DNA from: Cinclus cinclus
Lineage: Eukaryota > Chordata > Aves > Passeriformes > Cinclidae
Length of the DNA: 64,000 nucleotides
Reading direction: 5' to 3'
Assembly (NCBI RefSeq): GCF_963662255.1
Contig: NC_085080.1
Coordinates: 751,503-815,502 of the forward strand
Both the position numbers and the translations under genes were made by a program. Positions 62,010 to 64,000 of this stretch are shown here, in pieces (position 1 is the stretch's first letter; each line of letters begins with the position of its first letter). Below the pieces are notes generated by a model. It ran no database searches. It was not told the origin of the DNA and saw only the letters and a program-made list of their open reading frames with translations.

Positions 62010-62277
62010 CTAACCAATGACCAAAACAAGCCGCTGCCCGGCGTGGCCCCGCCCCTTCCCCAGGCCCCGCCCCCCGCAGCCGTTATCCCTTGGCGGGCGA
62101 ACCCCCCCCTCTGAACGTGACCCCGCCCCTCTCTCCCATTGGCTTTTCACGCTCCCTCCCCGCCTTCCTATTGGCCGAGCCGCACGGGGGCGCGGCCGCC
62201 CCTCCCAACTCGCCCCGCCATTGGTCGAGGCGCGGAGCCCAACGTGCGCGCGGCGGTTTGAAGGCGCGCGGGACAAG
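62010..62277 (+). promoter_or_regulatory. KIFC1: KIFC1 promoter: three inverted CCAAT boxes and CHR
   Basis: ATTGG (inverted CCAAT, NF-Y type) at 62,138-62,142, 62,170-62,174 and 62,220-62,224. TTTGAA (CHR) at 62,257-62,262 has a GC-rich CDE-like GCGCG four bases upstream, only 16 bases before the ATG. This is the classic layout of G2/M genes repressed by DREAM and activated by MuvB/B-MYB with NF-Y, fitting KIFC1's mitotic role. Confidence 0.75.
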
Positions 62278-62436
62278 ATGGCGGCGCTGCCTCAGGCCGG
62301 TCCTGCCGCGCTCCCGGGACCGCGCTCGGGTCTCTCGCGGCTGCCGGTGGCCCGGGCCCAGGAGAAGCGGGCCCAGGAGAAGCGGGCTCCGTCGTGCCCC
62401 GGCCCCGAGGGCCCGGCGGTGGGGCCTCCCCAGCAG
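62278..62436 (+). CDS. KIFC1: KIFC1 exon 1
   Basis: ATG at 62,278 in ACAAGATGG. 53 codons, MAALPQAGPAALPGPRSGLS through AVGPPQQ, donor CAG/GTACGG, phase 0. AQEKR is tandemly repeated (residues 27-36) by a 15-base duplication. Confidence 0.88.
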
Positions 62437-64000
62437 GTACGGAGCTGTCCCCGGGCGGGTTTTGCCTTCGTTGCGGAGCCGCCTGACGCCGTTTGTCCCC
62501 TCACAGAAACGATCGCGAACCGGCCTCGGCCCCGGAGGCGCCAAGGCCGCGCCCAAGGCCCCGCCCAGGGTCCCCCTCAGGACTCTGGGGCCCGCGGCGG
62601 CGGCGGGGAAGAACGGTACGGGGAGAGCGGGGTGGAGGAAGGGGGTCCTGGGGAGGTTAAAGGGGCTTTGTGTTCTAGAGGGGGCTTGGGGGAGGTCTGG
62701 GGTGGTTAAAGGGGTTCGGTGAGGTTTTGGGGGTGTAAAGAGGCGTTTGGGGAGGCTCACGGAGCATTTGTGGGGAAGTGAGTGAGGAACCGGGGGTGCT
62801 AAAGGGGTCTTCGGCTGGGTTTTGGGACTTTTGGGGGGGCTTGGGGATACTTTGGGGGGTTAAAAGGGGCTTAGGAGGCGTTGGAGGGGGATTTGGGGCG
62901 GTTAATGAGGATTTTGGGGCAGTTAAAGGAGATTTTGGAGAACTTTGAGGCAGCTAAAAGGGGATTTTGGGGCAGTTAAACAGGACTTTGGGGCATTTGG
63001 AGCATTTCAAGGAGACTTCGGGGTATTTGAGGCAGTTAAAGGAGATTTTGGGGCATTTAAAAGGGAGTTTGGGGGCACCTGGAACAGTTAAAGGGGCTCA
63101 GGGGACTCCTGGGGGACTCAGGGATTTTAAACGGGGGTTTGGGGGGGTCAGTGTGACCTTGGGGGTGTCGAGGGCTTCGACTCCCCCCCCAAATGTCCCC
63201 TGTCCCCCCAGATGCCACCCGAAAGGCAGCGACAGTGGCGGCTGCTCCTCGGACAGGTGAAGCTCGAGACCCCCCAGTGTCCCCAAGACCCCCTTCCCTG
63301 TCCCCAGTGTCCCCAGATCCATTTCCAGTGTCCTCTTTGACACCTCCAAGGCCACCTCTCCTGTCCCCAGTGTCCCCAAGCCCCTCTTCATGTCCCCAGT
63401 TCCCTTCCTGGTGTCCCTGAGGCTCTCCCTGATGTCTCTACGGCCACCCTTTCCCTGCCCCCAGTGTCCCCAAGGCCCTCCTGAGGTCCCCAGTCTCCCT
63501 CTTAATGCCCCCAAGGCTCCTCCTGCTGTCCCAAAGCTCTCCTCAATGTCCCCAAAGCCACCCTTTCCCTGTCCCCAGTGTCCCCAAACCTCCCCCAACG
63601 TCCTCAGTCCCCTGCCTGATGTCCCCGTGTCCCCCTCAATGTCCCCAAAGCCACCCTTTCCCTGTCCCCCAGCCCCTCCCGATGTCCCCAAGGCCATAAT
63701 TTCCCTATTCCCAGTGTCCCCGAGGCCACCCTTTCCCTGTTCCCGATGTCCCCACCCCCGTGCGTCCCCCCAGGCTCTGCCACCCGCGCCACAGCCCCCG
63801 TGGCCGGGAAGGGGCTCCCGAAGCGGCAGCCGTGGGACCTGCGGGGCCAGGTCGGGGACCTGAGGGAGGCGCTGGGAGAGGCCCAGGGGAGGCTGCAGCA
63901 CCTGGACACGCAGAAAAGGGAGCTGGAGAGCGGGAACCAACAGCTCAGAGAGCACCTGGAGCAGCTGCAGAGAGAGCTGGGAGAGAGGGAGCGCCGCGAG
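62278..64000 (+). CDS. KIFC1: KIFC1 (kinesin-14/HSET), 5' part, runs off the window
   Basis: KIFC1 is a minus-end-directed kinesin-14 that cross-links spindle microtubules and clusters centrosomes. Four exons are present: 62278-62436, 62507-62615, 63212-63256 and 63774 to the window edge. All are GT/AG and in phase, giving 180 codons so far. Residues 1-53 are a poorly conserved tail. KRSRTGLGPGGAKAAPK at the start of exon 2 parallels mammalian EKKRTRGLGA, a basic, possibly nuclear-localising, microtubule-binding stretch. GKGLPKRQPWDLRGQVGDL parallels mammalian GKKPSKRPAWDLKGQLCDL. From there the heptad-rich coiled coil begins (NQQLREHLEQLQRELGERER). The C-terminal motor domain lies beyond 64,000. 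Head-to-head with PHF1. Confidence 0.93.
62507..62615 (+). CDS. KIFC1: KIFC1 exon 2
   Basis: 109 bases; acceptor CCCCTCACAG, donor AACG/GTACGG. It encodes KRSRTGLGPGGAKAAPKAPP through AAAAGKN; basic, Ala/Pro-rich. Confidence 0.9.
62616..63211. other. KIFC1 intron 2, degenerate GGTTAAAGGGG repeats
   Basis: GGGGCAGTTAAAGGAGATTT and TTGGGGCATTT words recur without a clean period. No exon is recognised. Confidence 0.6.
63212..63256 (+). CDS. KIFC1: KIFC1 exon 3
   Basis: 45 bases; acceptor TCCCCCCAG, donor ACAG/GTGAAG. It encodes (D)ATRKAATVAAAPRT(G). Phases fit both neighbours. Confidence 0.85.
63285..63770. repeat. TGTCCCCAAGGCCACCCTTT array
   Basis: About 14 units of roughly 35 bases (GTGTCCCCAAGGCCACCC plus TTTCCCTGTCCCC) in KIFC1 intron 3. 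Confidence 0.9.
63774..64000 (+). CDS. KIFC1: KIFC1 exon 4 (start of the coiled coil, cut by window end)
   Basis: Acceptor TCCCCCCAG at 63,773. Open to base 64,000 without a donor. It encodes SATRATAPVAGKGLPKRQPW, DLRGQVGDLREALGEAQGRL and coiled-coil heptads up to GERERRE. Confidence 0.93.

Overview
The window is vertebrate nuclear DNA, most likely from a bird, and probably from a small GC-rich gene-dense microchromosome. Four genes can be recognised from their exons: SYNGAP1 (minus strand, 5' half only), CUTA (plus, complete), PHF1 (minus, all or nearly all) and KIFC1 (plus, 5' part only). The same four genes are neighbours in the extended MHC class II region of mammals (KIFC1-PHF1-CUTA-SYNGAP1). 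The order is kept here, but from memory of the human map KIFC1 is flipped relative to PHF1. Assignments rest on exon-by-exon protein similarity recalled from the families, on GT/AG splice sites and on phase bookkeeping. No search was run.

Layout. 1-21,830: SYNGAP1, eight coding exons from the start codon through the PH and C2 domains to the beginning of the RasGAP domain; the rest lies left of base 1. 21,830-22,440: GC-rich divergent promoter shared by SYNGAP1 and CUTA. 22,400-26,256: CUTA. 26,257-29,699: tail-to-tail intergenic repeats. 29,700-60,640: PHF1, with Tudor, PHD1, PHD2, extended-homology and C-terminal Polycomb-like domains spread over small exons in about 30 kb. 60,640-62,277: divergent PHF1/KIFC1 promoter region. 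62,278-64,000: KIFC1 exons 1-4, running off the right edge. There is a 200-base run of N at 35,363-35,562.

Nearly all non-coding DNA is tandem repeat: over 40 different mini- and microsatellite arrays fill almost every intron and stop within a few bases of exons. Two patterns stand out. First, several arrays contain repeated copies of an adjoining exon edge, including its splice site: 9 copies of a PHF1 3' splice site plus 9 codons, 5 copies of the PHD2-exon acceptor, and others. Four such arrays share a unit length of about 165-185 bp. Second, several SYNGAP1 arrays are made of units matching transcription-factor sites: about 38 RFX X-boxes (GTTRCCATGGYAAC) and hundreds of GGTCA nuclear-receptor half-sites in DR1- and DR5-like spacing. 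A PHF1 array has about 80 WGATAR sites.

Some exons do not join cleanly as assembled: CUTA exon 2 has a one-base frame discrepancy, one PHF1 exon ends in a stop without a donor, and two PHF1 C-terminal exons do not match in phase. With long homopolymers and a gap nearby, assembly error is a serious alternative to real change.
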